A stretch of DNA of 29,999 bases from JACDDK01 sp038198445 (GTDB lineage Bacteria; Actinomycetota; Rubrobacteria; Rubrobacterales; Rubrobacteraceae): NCBI GenBank assembly GCA_038198445.1, contig JBBPZZ010000151.1, positions 1-29,999 of the forward strand. The letters are read 5' to 3'. Shown here piece after piece: positions 20,783 through 29,499 of this stretch. The translations under genes and the position numbers were made by a program. How positions within the stretch are numbered: the first letter of the stretch is position 1; every line of letters begins with the position of its first letter. Below the pieces are notes generated by a model. That model was not told where the DNA came from. It ran no database searches and saw only the letters and a program-made list of their open reading frames with translations.

Positions 20783-22609
20783 TCATGCCTGCGAGGCGAC
20801 ATTGCCTTCGATGTCCGCCCGGCAGACGCGGTTGACGGCCTCGATCAGATCCCGCGCCTCTCTCAACCGCACGGCCTCCATCGCTACCTGCCGCCGCCGG
20901 AGATACGCCGCGACGACCCGCGCCTCGTCCGCCGCCTCTCGTCCAGCGGACATCCCGTACTCCTCCGCTCTCGCCAGCACCTCGTCAGCGAATCTGGAAA
21001 GACTGGCAGCGTCGGCGGCCTCGAACCCCTGGTGGGCGACCAGAGAACCCTCCGAGAGCGCGAAGACCTCGACGATGCCGGGCTCGGTGGATGGAGCCAC
21101 GACGGCCTGCACACCTTCGGCGCTAACCACGGAGCGCGTAAGGCGTATGCGCTGAATTCCGGCTATGAGGTCTCTGAGACGGGCCGCGGCCTCGAACTCC
21201 AACTCCTTAGCCAGCCGCTCGCGTTCTTTCACCAACGCCACGAGGTGCTCCTCGCCTCCCTCACCACGCATGAGAGAGGTCATCTCGTCGAGGACTTCGC
21301 CGCGGTATCGTTCCTCGCTCATGCCGAGGCACGGGGCGCAACGGCCCATCTGGCCGTAGAAACAAGTCTCCTTCTCCCCGGAGCAGCGGCGCAGAGGGAA
21401 GATCCGTCCTAGAGCCTCCACGCAAGTGTCGAGCACTCCTGCGCTCCGATACGGTCCCAGGTAAGTAACACCCTCCTCGGAGTCGTTCGCGGATACTCTT
21501 TCGGGGACCGGGTAGGGCTCGTTCATGTCGAGCTTTATGAACCAGCTTGCCTGCTCGCCGCGGCCGGCGGAATTGTAGCGTGGTAGCAGGCGCTTTATCT
21601 CGCGGGCCTCGAAGATCAGAGCATGCAGTTCGCTCTCGGTCTCTTTGACTTTCACCTCGGCGACCTCTTCTACGAGGCGCCCCACCTTGCGGCGCCCGTC
21701 ACCGCCGTTGAAGTACGTCCTGACCCGCGCCTTGAGGTCCTTGGCCTTGCCAACATAGAGCGTGATGCCGTGCTTGTCCACGAAGTAGTAGACGCCGGGC
21801 GTGTTGGGAATACCCTCCGCGAGGTGCTGCTTTTGCGGTTTGATGCGTCCCCGCGCCCCGCTCCGCAGCGCCATGGCCTCACCGACACTCCGTACCCCGG
21901 CGGAGCGTAGCATCTTCAGGAGCTTCAAGAAGACCTCGGCCGTCGCCGCGGCGTCGGATAAGGCGCGGTGGTTCGGCATGGCGCGCACGCCGAAGTGAGT
22001 GACCAGTGATGAGAGCCGGTACTTCCCAAGACCCGGCACCAGGAAACGGGAGAGCTTTAGAGTGTCGAGAATCGGGTTTGGGAGCGGCGCGAAGCCGAGA
22101 GACTCGCGGGCCGCCGCGACGAAGGAGCAATCGAAGTGGACGTTGTGTCCGACCAGGATGGAGCCTTCAACGAACTCCTCGAAGCGGGGCATGACCTCGG
22201 CGGCGTCCGGGGCATCCGCGACCATACTGTTCGTAATGCCGGTGAGACGCACGACGAACGGCTCTATCGGCCGCCCTGGGTTTAAGAGCGTCGAGAACTC
22301 TTCCACCACCTGGCCGCGAAACACCTTCACCGCGCCCAGCTCCGTGATGCCGCCTTTGCTCGCCGAGGAGCCGGTCGTCTCAAGGTCGAAGACGACGTAA
22401 GGAGCATCATCGAGGGCGAGGCAGGCGAGGTCCGCTGCCGCGAGGTCTCCCTGTTCGTCCCAGACAAATCGCGGGTCGTTCTTTATTAGTTTCTCTATGT
22501 GGGAACGGGCGCCGCCGTTTAGACGCGCGAGGGCGAGAGCTTCGGCGGCGACTATCTCGGGGTTTACGGGACCATGATCCCTGACGAAGCCATAGAGGCT
22601 AGGAGACAC
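20783..22609 (-). CDS. DnaQ-like exonuclease fused to UvrC N-terminal/GIY-YIG nuclease
   Basis: This 608-residue fusion begins with a short helical DNA-binding-like segment (1-60). A DEDDh 3'-5' exonuclease follows (about 70-235; D75, E77, D160, H214, D219), then a GIY-YIG domain (about 265-345; G-V-Y-Y-F and Y-V-G-K-A-K-D-L-K-A-R) and a UvrC-type region with a cysteine cluster C409-x6-C416-x7-C424-x2-C427, comparable to the iron-sulfur cysteines reported in UvrC. The rest resembles the UVR/coiled region. The UvrC endonuclease and HhH domains are absent, as in Cho, which makes only the 3' incision. The same fusion occurs in mycobacteria (Rv2191 type). GTG start with GGAGGT four bases upstream. 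It overlaps the HhH-protein gene by 11 bases, pointing to a joint repair role. Confidence 0.92.
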   Translation of the reverse strand: MSPSLYGFVRDHGPVNPEIVAAEALALARLNGGARSHIEKLIKNDPRFVWDEQGDLAAADLACLALDDAPYVVFDLETTGSSASKGGITELGAVKVFRGQVVEEFSTLLNPGRPIEPFVVRLTGITNSMVADAPDAAEVMPRFEEFVEGSILVGHNVHFDCSFVAAARESLGFAPLPNPILDTLKLSRFLVPGLGKYRLSSLVTHFGVRAMPNHRALSDAAATAEVFLKLLKMLRSAGVRSVGEAMALRSGARGRIKPQKQHLAEGIPNTPGVYYFVDKHGITLYVGKAKDLKARVRTYFNGGDGRRKVGRLVEEVAEVKVKETESELHALIFEAREIKRLLPRYNSAGRGEQASWFIKLDMNEPYPVPERVSANDSEEGVTYLGPYRSAGVLDTCVEALGRIFPLRRCSGEKETCFYGQMGRCAPCLGMSEERYRGEVLDEMTSLMRGEGGEEHLVALVKERERLAKELEFEAAARLRDLIAGIQRIRLTRSVVSAEGVQAVVAPSTEPGIVEVFALSEGSLVAHQGFEAADAASLSRFADEVLARAEEYGMSAGREAADEARVVAAYLRRRQVAMEAVRLREARDLIEAVNRVCRADIEGNVASQA

Positions 22610-23627
22610 GTACCTCCATCCGCGCGGCGGCTTTCGCCGTCTCCGATATGGTGAGCGCCTGCGCTTCCTTTATGCCGGGGATCGATATGAGGTTCTCGTA
22701 AGTGTACTCAGAGTCGAGCAGGCCGCTCGCCAGGACTCTGGAGCGGGTCTTCATCCCGATACCGGGCATCTTGGTCGTGTGGAAGATCTTGCCGCGCTGG
22801 ATACGCAAGGCTTCCACCCCGGCGAGCTTTTCTCCATCGACCAGGACGCGTTTCAGCGTGTCGGCGAAGAGTTCGATCTGCTCGGGATAGTAAACTCCTC
22901 GCCCCATCAAAGAAGGCGTCATCGGCAGTGGATAGAGGAAGTTCGCGTTGCGGACGGTAGTATGTCCGGGCGGCTCGTTCCCACCGAGAGGGTCCGGGTC
23001 TCCGAGCCGCCGGGCATGTCCGGCGTGGTCCCAGGCCTGCTCTTCGAGGTCGTTGGAGAGGTCCAACTCCGTAATCACAGGCTTGCCCCGGAAACGGTCG
23101 TTGCGGTTCGCGGCGTAGAGAAAATACCGTTCCGAACGCTCGTTCCTGTAGAACTCGACTATCGCCTTCGCGCGCTTCTCTCCAATGCCCGGCAGACGCG
23201 CCAAGTCCTTCACGTCCCCATCCTCTATCAACGCCAGCAACTCGTCCGGGTCTATCGCTTCGGCTGCTTTCGCGGCGGCCCGGCGGTCCACGCCGCGGAC
23301 CATCTCCAGGAGCCCTTCGACGCTTCCGGGACAGACGCCGCGCCTGAGGTGATTGATCTTCCGCACCGCAGTGAAGGCGTTGTGCTCTTCCCAGTGCCAG
23401 ACGTACTCGCGCACGCGCTCGACCGCCGCCGCGTCCTCCGGGACGAACTCTATCGTTACGCCATTACCGATATAGCGGCCGTTGGCACCCGGCAAATGCT
23501 CGGCGGGAGACATGATCTGTACTTTCACGGACGGCGAGTAGAAGGAGAAATGCACCGGCAAGCCCGGCGAGACCTCTTTCATCAAGCGCCTGCGAAAGAT
23601 ATTGTCTTCGAGATCTGACTCAAACAT
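22599..23627 (-). CDS. Uncharacterised helix-hairpin-helix protein, probable DNA-repair partner
   Basis: This 342-residue protein has no enzyme motif that I recognise. It carries two helix-hairpin-helix elements: L-A-R-L-P-G-I-G-E-K-R-A-K-A-I-V (about 161-176) and, at the C-terminus, I-S-I-P-G-I-K-E-A-Q-A (about 317-327). A third possible hairpin is M-P-G-I-G-M-K-T-R (about 292-300). The N-terminal 100 residues look like a separate alpha/beta domain with F-Y-S-P-S-V-K-V-Q-I, and the middle part is charged. HhH elements bind the DNA backbone without sequence specificity. Its stop overlaps the start of the exonuclease/GIY-YIG gene, which lacks UvrC's own HhH domain, so it may supply DNA binding in trans (inference). 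ATG 23627 has no ribosome site; TAGAAT lies nine bases upstream. Confidence 0.82.
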   Translation of the reverse strand: MFESDLEDNIFRRRLMKEVSPGLPVHFSFYSPSVKVQIMSPAEHLPGANGRYIGNGVTIEFVPEDAAAVERVREYVWHWEEHNAFTAVRKINHLRRGVCPGSVEGLLEMVRGVDRRAAAKAAEAIDPDELLALIEDGDVKDLARLPGIGEKRAKAIVEFYRNERSERYFLYAANRNDRFRGKPVITELDLSNDLEEQAWDHAGHARRLGDPDPLGGNEPPGHTTVRNANFLYPLPMTPSLMGRGVYYPEQIELFADTLKRVLVDGEKLAGVEALRIQRGKIFHTTKMPGIGMKTRSRVLASGLLDSEYTYENLISIPGIKEAQALTISETAKAAARMEVRVS

Positions 23628-23740
23628 CGGGACCCAATTCTACCACTCCCTTTACCCACACCAGTGAAACCCATCAACCCGCGAAGTCTTGCCTTTTAGA
23701 ATACGCTTGCCCTCGACTTTTGTTTCCGTCAGGTCGACGG

Positions 23741-24973
23741 TCAGCCGAGAATTACCTCTTCGCGGAGCACGATGGCCTCGACCGGCTCTCCGGCCCGAAC
23801 TCCTTCTGACTCGGGACCTATGAGCGCGAGGGCGTCGGCCTTCGTTAGCGAGCTGACGAGGCCCGAGCCCTGCGCCCCGACGGACTCGGCCCGCCATCCT
23901 TTCTCCGTGCGTTCGAGGCTCACCCGCATTGCGTGCATCCTGCCGAACTGGTTCCTCATGTCGTCGTCGAAGTAGACTTCTATGCGCGGACGCCGCGGAT
24001 CCTGGCGGCCCATCATCTTAATAAGCGCGGGACGGACGAACAGATCGAAACAGACCATCGCCGAGACCGGGTTGCCCGGCAGCCCGAAGAACCGCGTATC
24101 TTCCCGCGTGCCAAAGAAGAGCGGCTTGCCCGGCTTGAACTTGACGCCCCAGAAGACCTGCTCCACGCCGAGGTCCAGCATCGTGCTCTTTACGAGGTCC
24201 TTCTCCCCCACCGAGACCCCACCGCTCGTTACCACGACATCGGCCGTCTCAAGCGCCTCCTCGACGGCCTCGCGCAACACGTCCGCGTCGTCCGAAGCGG
24301 CGTAAAGGCGGCGGGCTTCGGCGCCGGCTTCGTGGGCCTGGGCGACGATGGCGAAGGAGTTGGAGTCGAAAATCTCACCGGGCGAAAGCTCTCTCGTTCC
24401 CGGCTCGACCAACTCGGTCCCCGTCGACAGGACCACGACCCTCGGACGGCGATAGACCGGCAGCTTGCCGTAGCCTTGCGTCGCGGCGAGGGCTATCTGG
24501 GGAGACCCGATCTCGACTCCCTCACGCAGGATTACTTCTCCTTTGCGCGCGTCCTGGCCGGCGGCGCGAAGGTTCTGCCCTGGTACAGCGGCCTTCTTTA
24601 GCTCGAATTCCGCGCCCCAGCCGGAGGTATTCTCGACCATCACGGTTGCGTCAGCACCCTCGGGGATGACGCCGCCGGTGAAGATCTTGATCGCCTCTCC
24701 CTCGCCGACGCTTTTCTCGGCTGGCCGGCCCGCCGGAGCTTCGTCCACTACCTTGAAGACTCGCCCGGCTTCGGCGTCGGTACTCCGCACGGCGTAGCCG
24801 TCCACCGCCGAGTTATCGAACGGCGGAGAGTCGACCGTCGCCAGGAGATCCCGCGCCAGCACGAGTCCCAGCGCCTCCTCTAACGGTTTCTCCTCCACCG
24901 GCAACCGGAACGTGTTCTCAAGTACCAGCCTCTCGGCATCCCGGTACTCTATAAGTTTCTCGAAAAGCCGCAT
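23741..24973 (-). CDS. moeA: Molybdopterin molybdenumtransferase MoeA
   Basis: MoeA inserts molybdate into adenylylated molybdopterin, the last step of molybdenum-cofactor synthesis. The 410-residue length and motifs fit: P-P-F-D-N-S-A-V-D59-G-Y-A-V near the N-terminus, T-G-G-V-I-P-E-G-A-D, the MoaB/Mog-type domain with L-S-T-G-T-E-L-V, T-S-G-G-V-S-V-G-E-K-D, and G-L-P-G-N-P-V-S-A-M, followed by the small C-terminal beta domain. ATG 24973 has GAGGTG six bases upstream. No other cofactor gene is adjacent. The 113-base gap to the HhH gene and the 105-base gap to the cyclase gene suggest it may be transcribed alone or by read-through. Confidence 0.96.
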   Translation of the reverse strand: MRLFEKLIEYRDAERLVLENTFRLPVEEKPLEEALGLVLARDLLATVDSPPFDNSAVDGYAVRSTDAEAGRVFKVVDEAPAGRPAEKSVGEGEAIKIFTGGVIPEGADATVMVENTSGWGAEFELKKAAVPGQNLRAAGQDARKGEVILREGVEIGSPQIALAATQGYGKLPVYRRPRVVVLSTGTELVEPGTRELSPGEIFDSNSFAIVAQAHEAGAEARRLYAASDDADVLREAVEEALETADVVVTSGGVSVGEKDLVKSTMLDLGVEQVFWGVKFKPGKPLFFGTREDTRFFGLPGNPVSAMVCFDLFVRPALIKMMGRQDPRRPRIEVYFDDDMRNQFGRMHAMRVSLERTEKGWRAESVGAQGSGLVSSLTKADALALIGPESEGVRAGEPVEAIVLREEVILG

Positions 24974-25078
24974 CCGCGCACCTCTTTCGCCCAGAACCTA
25001 ACCTCTTCCCCGCCGATAAGCTATCACACCTCGGGAAGACCGGGCTCGCAACAGTCCAGAGCTTTTTGGAAACAGGCT

Positions 25079-25891
25079 TTATCCCGCGTTTGGCAGAAAC
25101 GCCATCGCCCTTCCCGGACCACCCGAAGACTCGCCGATCTTGATAGGCATGAAGATGAAGTATGCTCCGCGCACGGGTAATTCTCCGAGGTTCGTGAGGA
25201 TCTCCACGTAGCGGAGATGGCGGCTGAGACCTTCTTGATGCACGGGAACGCCATCGTGGGCGGAGCCGATGCTCGGGGCGTCTATGCCGATGGTCTTGAC
25301 GCCTTTTTCGTGCAGGTAGATGGCACACTCCGGCGACGGGGCCGGCCAGCCGGGGAAGTCTCCGGTGACGAGCGAGCCGTGCATGTACTTCAGGCCCTCT
25401 TCGCCTTCGACGTAGTAACGGTCCCATCCGGTCCTGAACAACACCACCTCGCCCGCCTGGAGCTCTCCGTTCTCCGCCTCCCAGTTCTTTACGTGTTCGT
25501 CGGTAATGAACGGGCTCACGCCGGGCTCGCTGGCCTCCTCGGACAGGAAACGAACGTCCACGACCACCGCGGGACCCATGAGGTCTTCCAGAGGCACCTT
25601 GTCGCCGGTCTCGGCTCCCAGAGGACTTGCGTAGGGCAGACCAGAGTCTTCGGGGGGAATGAAGTGCGTCGGCGCGTCGAAGTGGGTGCCGCAATGCTCG
25701 TCTATGACGACGAAGTTGGTCTGGTAGGGGGCCTCGCTCCTGGTCTTGGTTATTGGCCCGTCAACCTCAGCGAACCAGTTCCAGTTCTTGTGGGCGTAGA
25801 TCATGTGCCCCGGCCACGTAGCCGGCAGCCGTTCGGAGAGGGTCAGTGAGAGGTCCACGACCCTCATGTTGCCTAGCTGCTCGAAGTCCAT
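25079..25891 (-). CDS. Cyclase family (kynurenine-formamidase-like) metal hydrolase
   Basis: This 270-residue protein has the cyclase-family metal-binding signature H-C-G-T-H-F-D-A-P-T-H-F (about 67-78), with further features V-V-V-D-V-R-F, G-E-V-V-L-F-R-T-G-W-D and I-G-I-D-A-P-S-I near the second half. Members hydrolyse amides or cyclic esters: N-formylkynurenine, isatin, or lactone-type carbohydrate intermediates. No tryptophan-degradation gene is near. It lies 50 bases after the LarA-like gene in the same direction, so a lactone or acid-sugar related substrate is a reasonable inference. ATG 25891 has an AAAGGGGAAAAG purine site. Family assignment is firm, the substrate is not. Confidence 0.88.
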   Translation of the reverse strand: MDFEQLGNMRVVDLSLTLSERLPATWPGHMIYAHKNWNWFAEVDGPITKTRSEAPYQTNFVVIDEHCGTHFDAPTHFIPPEDSGLPYASPLGAETGDKVPLEDLMGPAVVVDVRFLSEEASEPGVSPFITDEHVKNWEAENGELQAGEVVLFRTGWDRYYVEGEEGLKYMHGSLVTGDFPGWPAPSPECAIYLHEKGVKTIGIDAPSIGSAHDGVPVHQEGLSRHLRYVEILTNLGELPVRGAYFIFMPIKIGESSGGPGRAMAFLPNAG

Positions 25892-25940
25892 CTTTTCCCC
25901 TTTCGCTATGCCGAAGAGCGGCTAATCGCCCCGCGCGCTA

Positions 25941-27263
25941 CTACAGATCCCCATCGTAATAACCGTCGTCCGTGCCGGAGGATACACTGACGGCCCGTCC
26001 CCCGCTCTCCGCTTCCTCGAACGGCAGAAGGTTTCCTTCATCATCGAACCCTAGCTCGACGGGTTCGCCCACGACCTCCAGGCCGTTCCCCGAGGCATCA
26101 TCGACCAGGTTCTCGGAGACATAGAGGTACTCCAGGTGCAGCGTGTTCGGGATGCGGACGAATCGCGTCTCCTCGGGTGGTACGCCCCAGTTGCAGCGGA
26201 CGGCGGCTTTCAGGGCGTCCTCGTCACTCTCCATGACCATCGGCACCTTGGCCCGGTCTATAAAGGTGCTGGTCAGGACGTTCTCGTTCATGGCCTTGCG
26301 GTCGATCTGGTCCGCGAGGCGGCGCGTGGTCAGGTCCGCGAGCCCGACTCCCAGGGCGTTACCATGCGACTCCTCGCTTATATCGCCCACGATCAGGTAC
26401 TTGACGTCCGGCGACTCCGGCTCCTCGACCCCGAGGATGCGGAAGCGTCCGATGACGTTGGTATCCATCCCGGTTCCAGAGTAGTTCTTTCCCAAAGCAT
26501 CGACGTAGAGCACGTCTATCTCGGGGATCGGGATGTCGGGCATCATGTCCATGTACTCGGCGAGAAGCTCCTTCTCGCGCCGGTGAACGTCCGGCGGAAG
26601 GATCGCCTCGATACGCGCGGGCTCGTCGTAGGCGTTCTCGATGATTCCCACCCCGAAGAGGATGTGACCGGACTCCAAGACCTTCTCTCCTACCTCGACC
26701 ATGAAGTCCCGGATACCTTCGACGCCATAGCCGTGAAGGGCGAGGGCCTGATGGTGCTTGCCGAGACCAATAGAGACCATCTTCAGCAGTCCGCTCTCTA
26801 CCTCGGCCCTGAAGTCGGTGTGCGCTTTGATCCTGTTGACGGCGATCACTCCGTCCGCCTCGGAGGCGATGCGGTCCATGTACACCGGCACGCCGCGCTC
26901 CGTCTCCTCCAGCTCCACCACTTCCATCGAGGACCGGATCGGGGCTCCGCAGAACTCCTCCGTCACCCCGAGGCTCTCCAGGATCTCCACCTGGCCCTCG
27001 GCCGTGGCCCCGCCGTGACTCCCCATCGACGGCACGATGAACGGCTCGGCATCCATCTCTTTCAGGACGCTTACCAGCGACCGCAACACGACGTTTATCT
27101 CGGCGATGCCGCGGCTCCCCGCCGTAAGGGCGATGCTCATGCCCGGCTTTATGGTGGAGGCTATCTCCTCGCGCTTTAGCTGCTCGCGCACGGCCTCCTC
27201 GACGTCCTCGACCTGGGGACGAGGAAACTTCTGCCGGAGCTTGACTACCTTCGGGAACTCCAC
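25941..27263 (-). CDS. LarA-superfamily (DUF2088) protein
   Basis: This 440-residue protein belongs to the family of the nickel-pincer lactate racemase LarA. The N-terminal DUF2088 domain shows A-L-T-A-G-S-R-G-I, I-V-P-S-M-G-S-H83-G-G-A-T-A-E-G-Q and V-N-R-I-K-A-H148. A later cluster K161-M-V-S-I-G-L-G-K-H-H (161-171) takes the place of the second LarA active-site region, although the S-G-G-x-K pattern of true LarA is not kept. The acidic C-terminal tail is probably disordered. LarA homologues include racemases or epimerases for several 2-hydroxy acids. The GTG start has AAGGAG upstream and lies two bases after the PdxA2 stop, so it is part of the acid-sugar operon, where it may epimerise the substrate (inference). 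Confidence 0.85.
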   Translation of the reverse strand: MEFPKVVKLRQKFPRPQVEDVEEAVREQLKREEIASTIKPGMSIALTAGSRGIAEINVVLRSLVSVLKEMDAEPFIVPSMGSHGGATAEGQVEILESLGVTEEFCGAPIRSSMEVVELEETERGVPVYMDRIASEADGVIAVNRIKAHTDFRAEVESGLLKMVSIGLGKHHQALALHGYGVEGIRDFMVEVGEKVLESGHILFGVGIIENAYDEPARIEAILPPDVHRREKELLAEYMDMMPDIPIPEIDVLYVDALGKNYSGTGMDTNVIGRFRILGVEEPESPDVKYLIVGDISEESHGNALGVGLADLTTRRLADQIDRKAMNENVLTSTFIDRAKVPMVMESDEDALKAAVRCNWGVPPEETRFVRIPNTLHLEYLYVSENLVDDASGNGLEVVGEPVELGFDDEGNLLPFEEAESGGRAVSVSSGTDDGYYDGDL

Positions 27264-27265
27264 TT

Positions 27266-28264
27266 CTAACTCCTTTCTTCGGCGCCCGCCAGTTTGCGGG
27301 CGAGGTCCAGGGCGGCGCGCAGGCTCGTTGGGTCGGCTTTTCCAGTACCGGCGATGTCGAAGGCCGTGCCGTGATCCACGCTGGTGCGGAAGAACGGCAA
27401 CCCTACCGTGACGTTCACCCCGGTATCGAAGCCCATCAGTTTGATTGGAATGTGCCCCTGGTCGTGATACTGCACCACCACGATATCGAAATCACCGCGC
27501 CGAGCCCGCATGAGGACCGTATCCGGCGGCCAGGGGCCGGTGGCGTCGATGCCTTCCTCCACGGCGGCGGCTATCGCGGGCGCTATCTGCTCGGCGTCCT
27601 CCGCGCCGAAGAGACCGTTCTCTCCGGCGTGGGGATTGAGACCAGCGACGGCTACTTTCGGACTCTCGACACCGAGCTTGCGGAGCGACTCGTGGGCCAG
27701 ATGGATCACCGCAAGCTCCCGCTCCGTCTTCGCCCGATCCACGGCCTCTTTCAAGGAGACATGCGTGGAGACGTGGATTACCTTCAGCTCGTCGGTGACG
27801 AGCATCATCGCGTAGTCTTTCGTGCCGGTGAGTCGCGCCAGGATCTCGGTATGCCCCGGATACTTGTGGCCCGCGAGGTGCATGGCCTCTTTGTTTAGAG
27901 GGGCTGTAGCAATCGCCGCCACCCGGCCCGCGCTCGCGAGCTCTATAGCCTTCTCGACATACAGAAACGCCGCGTCTCCCGCCCGCTCGTCGAGCTCTCC
28001 GAACGGCAGGTCATCCGGTAAGTCGGTTACCGCGAGCACATCGACCGTATCCGGTTCGAAGACGGCATCCTCCGGCTCCGAGACGACGTTGACGCGCAGC
28101 GACAGATCCAGGAGACTCACGGCCCGTTCCATCATGTTCCTGTCTCCAACTACGATGGCGTGGTTTTCGTCCCTGAATCCCGGTTCGGCGAACGTCCTGG
28201 CGATGATCTCGGGTCCTACTCCGGCGGGGTCTCCCATGGTGACGGCTATGAGTGGCGGTATCAT
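27266..28264 (-). CDS. PdxA2-type 4-phospho-acid dehydrogenase (PdxA family)
   Basis: This 332-residue NAD-dependent enzyme is of the PdxA family, which oxidises and decarboxylates 4-phospho-hydroxyacids. Motifs are M-G-D-P-A-G-V-G-P-E at the N-terminus, P-L-N-K-E-A and Y-P-G-H-T-E, N-P-H-A-G-E-N-G, and Y-H-D-Q-G-H-I-P-I-K, which together carry the three metal-binding histidines. The neighbouring DUF1537 kinase shows this is the catabolic PdxA2 form acting on threonate or erythronate 4-phosphate to give dihydroxyacetone phosphate, rather than pyridoxal synthesis. ATG 28264 has GGAAGAG somewhat far upstream and lies seven bases after the kinase stop. Confidence 0.92.
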   Translation of the reverse strand: MIPPLIAVTMGDPAGVGPEIIARTFAEPGFRDENHAIVVGDRNMMERAVSLLDLSLRVNVVSEPEDAVFEPDTVDVLAVTDLPDDLPFGELDERAGDAAFLYVEKAIELASAGRVAAIATAPLNKEAMHLAGHKYPGHTEILARLTGTKDYAMMLVTDELKVIHVSTHVSLKEAVDRAKTERELAVIHLAHESLRKLGVESPKVAVAGLNPHAGENGLFGAEDAEQIAPAIAAAVEEGIDATGPWPPDTVLMRARRGDFDIVVVQYHDQGHIPIKLMGFDTGVNVTVGLPFFRTSVDHGTAFDIAGTGKADPTSLRAALDLARKLAGAEERS

Positions 28265-28271
28265 ACGTTGG

Positions 28272-29474
28272 TCATCTCTTCCCGCTTTCCAGAAGCATCT
28301 TCACTATTCCCACAAGTGTATCCGGTCCGCCGAATCCTCCGGCCTTCGTAACGACCGTATACGGATACGGACCGATCAAACCGCCAACCGGCACGCCCGG
28401 CTCCACTTCACCTTCGAGCTTTATACCCGAAGCTCGCAGCCGCCGCGCCACCCGCACCGCCGTGGACCCTCCGGTCAGCACCAGCGCGTCGAACAGTTTC
28501 TCTCTGGAGAGCCTGACAACGACCTCGGCCAGCGTCCCGACGACCGGCCCAGGCCGCCCGGATGCGCTTCTCTCTTCGGGAGAATGAACGACCGCGCACG
28601 CTCCCTCCGACAGCGCTCTCCGCGCCGCCTCAACCGCTTTCTCGACCGTGCCGGATCTTTCCGCATCCACCGGCGCCGCCACGTCTCCATACTCTTCAAC
28701 CAGTCTCCGAAGCTGCTCCCTGGCGACCCCGCTGAGACTGCCGACCACCACCAGTACCCCACGGGGCGGCGAGACCGAGGCGGACGCCTCTCCGGCATGA
28801 GGCCCCGGATATACGCCGCCGAAGGCGAGGGCCAGCCCGGCGGAGCCTGTCCAGAGCACCTCCGAAGGGTCAGGCGCGGCCCGCACCAGGTTCTCCAGGT
28901 CAAAGTCCCGCACCGCGTCGGCCACGATGCACCTGGCGTTCTCTATGGTCCGGCGCGCATTTGCAGAGTCCGCGAGGTCCTCGACGCTCAAGACCTCGAC
29001 CGATGAGAAAGATTTCGAGAGCAGCGTTGGAAGGTGTCCCTCCCGAACCGGGGTGCGTGGATCGTTCCTCATCTCGGTCTCGTGGACGGGTACGCCGTGT
29101 ACCAACTGCACGCCTTTGACTGTCGTGCGCCCGGCGGCGGGGAAGGCCGGCGCGACGATCACGCATCCCCGTCCGGTCGCGTGGAGAGCCGCCGAGATCT
29201 CCGCCGAGACCTGGCCGCGCAGGGTAGAGTCGATCTTCTTGTAGACGATTCGGGCGTCGCGCGCCTTACGACCCGCTTCGGTGACCCTCTTCGCGGCGGA
29301 GTCTTTTGGAATCATGCGGGAGTCGGTGTCGAATACCACGGCATCGAAGTCCGCGTCGGCCGGTGTTGGCGCTTCCCGAAAAGCCACGGCGGTCCGGTAT
29401 CCGGCGCGGGTTAGCTGCACGCCGGTATCCGCCGCGCCGGTCAGGTCGTCGGCGATGACGGCCACACGCATCAC
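28272..29474 (-). CDS. Four-carbon acid sugar kinase (DUF1537 family)
   Basis: This 400-residue kinase has the N-terminal substrate domain with I-A-D-D-L-T-G-A-A-D-T-G, D-T-D-S-R and K-K-I-D-S-T-L-R-G, then V-A-P-A-F-P-A-A-G-R, and the C-terminal nucleotide domain with V-V-V-G-S-L-S-G and L-V-L-T-G-G-S-T-A. The DUF1537 family phosphorylates the 4-hydroxyl of D-threonate, L-threonate or D-erythronate in acid-sugar catabolism (DtnK, LtnK, DenK, OtnK types); which acid is used cannot be read here. The start is GTG 29474 or, three bases on, ATG 29471; neither has a ribosome site. It begins 25 bases after the GrpB-family stop. No transporter, regulator or aldolase of such operons is in the window, so they may lie beyond it or be shared. 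Confidence 0.92.
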   Translation of the reverse strand: MMRVAVIADDLTGAADTGVQLTRAGYRTAVAFREAPTPADADFDAVVFDTDSRMIPKDSAAKRVTEAGRKARDARIVYKKIDSTLRGQVSAEISAALHATGRGCVIVAPAFPAAGRTTVKGVQLVHGVPVHETEMRNDPRTPVREGHLPTLLSKSFSSVEVLSVEDLADSANARRTIENARCIVADAVRDFDLENLVRAAPDPSEVLWTGSAGLALAFGGVYPGPHAGEASASVSPPRGVLVVVGSLSGVAREQLRRLVEEYGDVAAPVDAERSGTVEKAVEAARRALSEGACAVVHSPEERSASGRPGPVVGTLAEVVVRLSREKLFDALVLTGGSTAVRVARRLRASGIKLEGEVEPGVPVGGLIGPYPYTVVTKAGGFGGPDTLVGIVKMLLESGKR

Positions 29475-29499
29475 GCGGCGAGTACCAGACGTGCGCGGA

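Noticed and set aside
25941..27263. True lactate racemase (LarA)
   Set aside because: The N-terminal domain matches, but the second active-site motif differs and the operon is for four-carbon acids, so only superfamily membership is claimed.
26136..29006. Several open frames over 300 codons on the plus strand opposite the acid-sugar operon
   Set aside because: They mirror the third-position GC bias of LarA-like, PdxA2 and kinase genes, which are all recognisable with normal lengths and ribosome sites.
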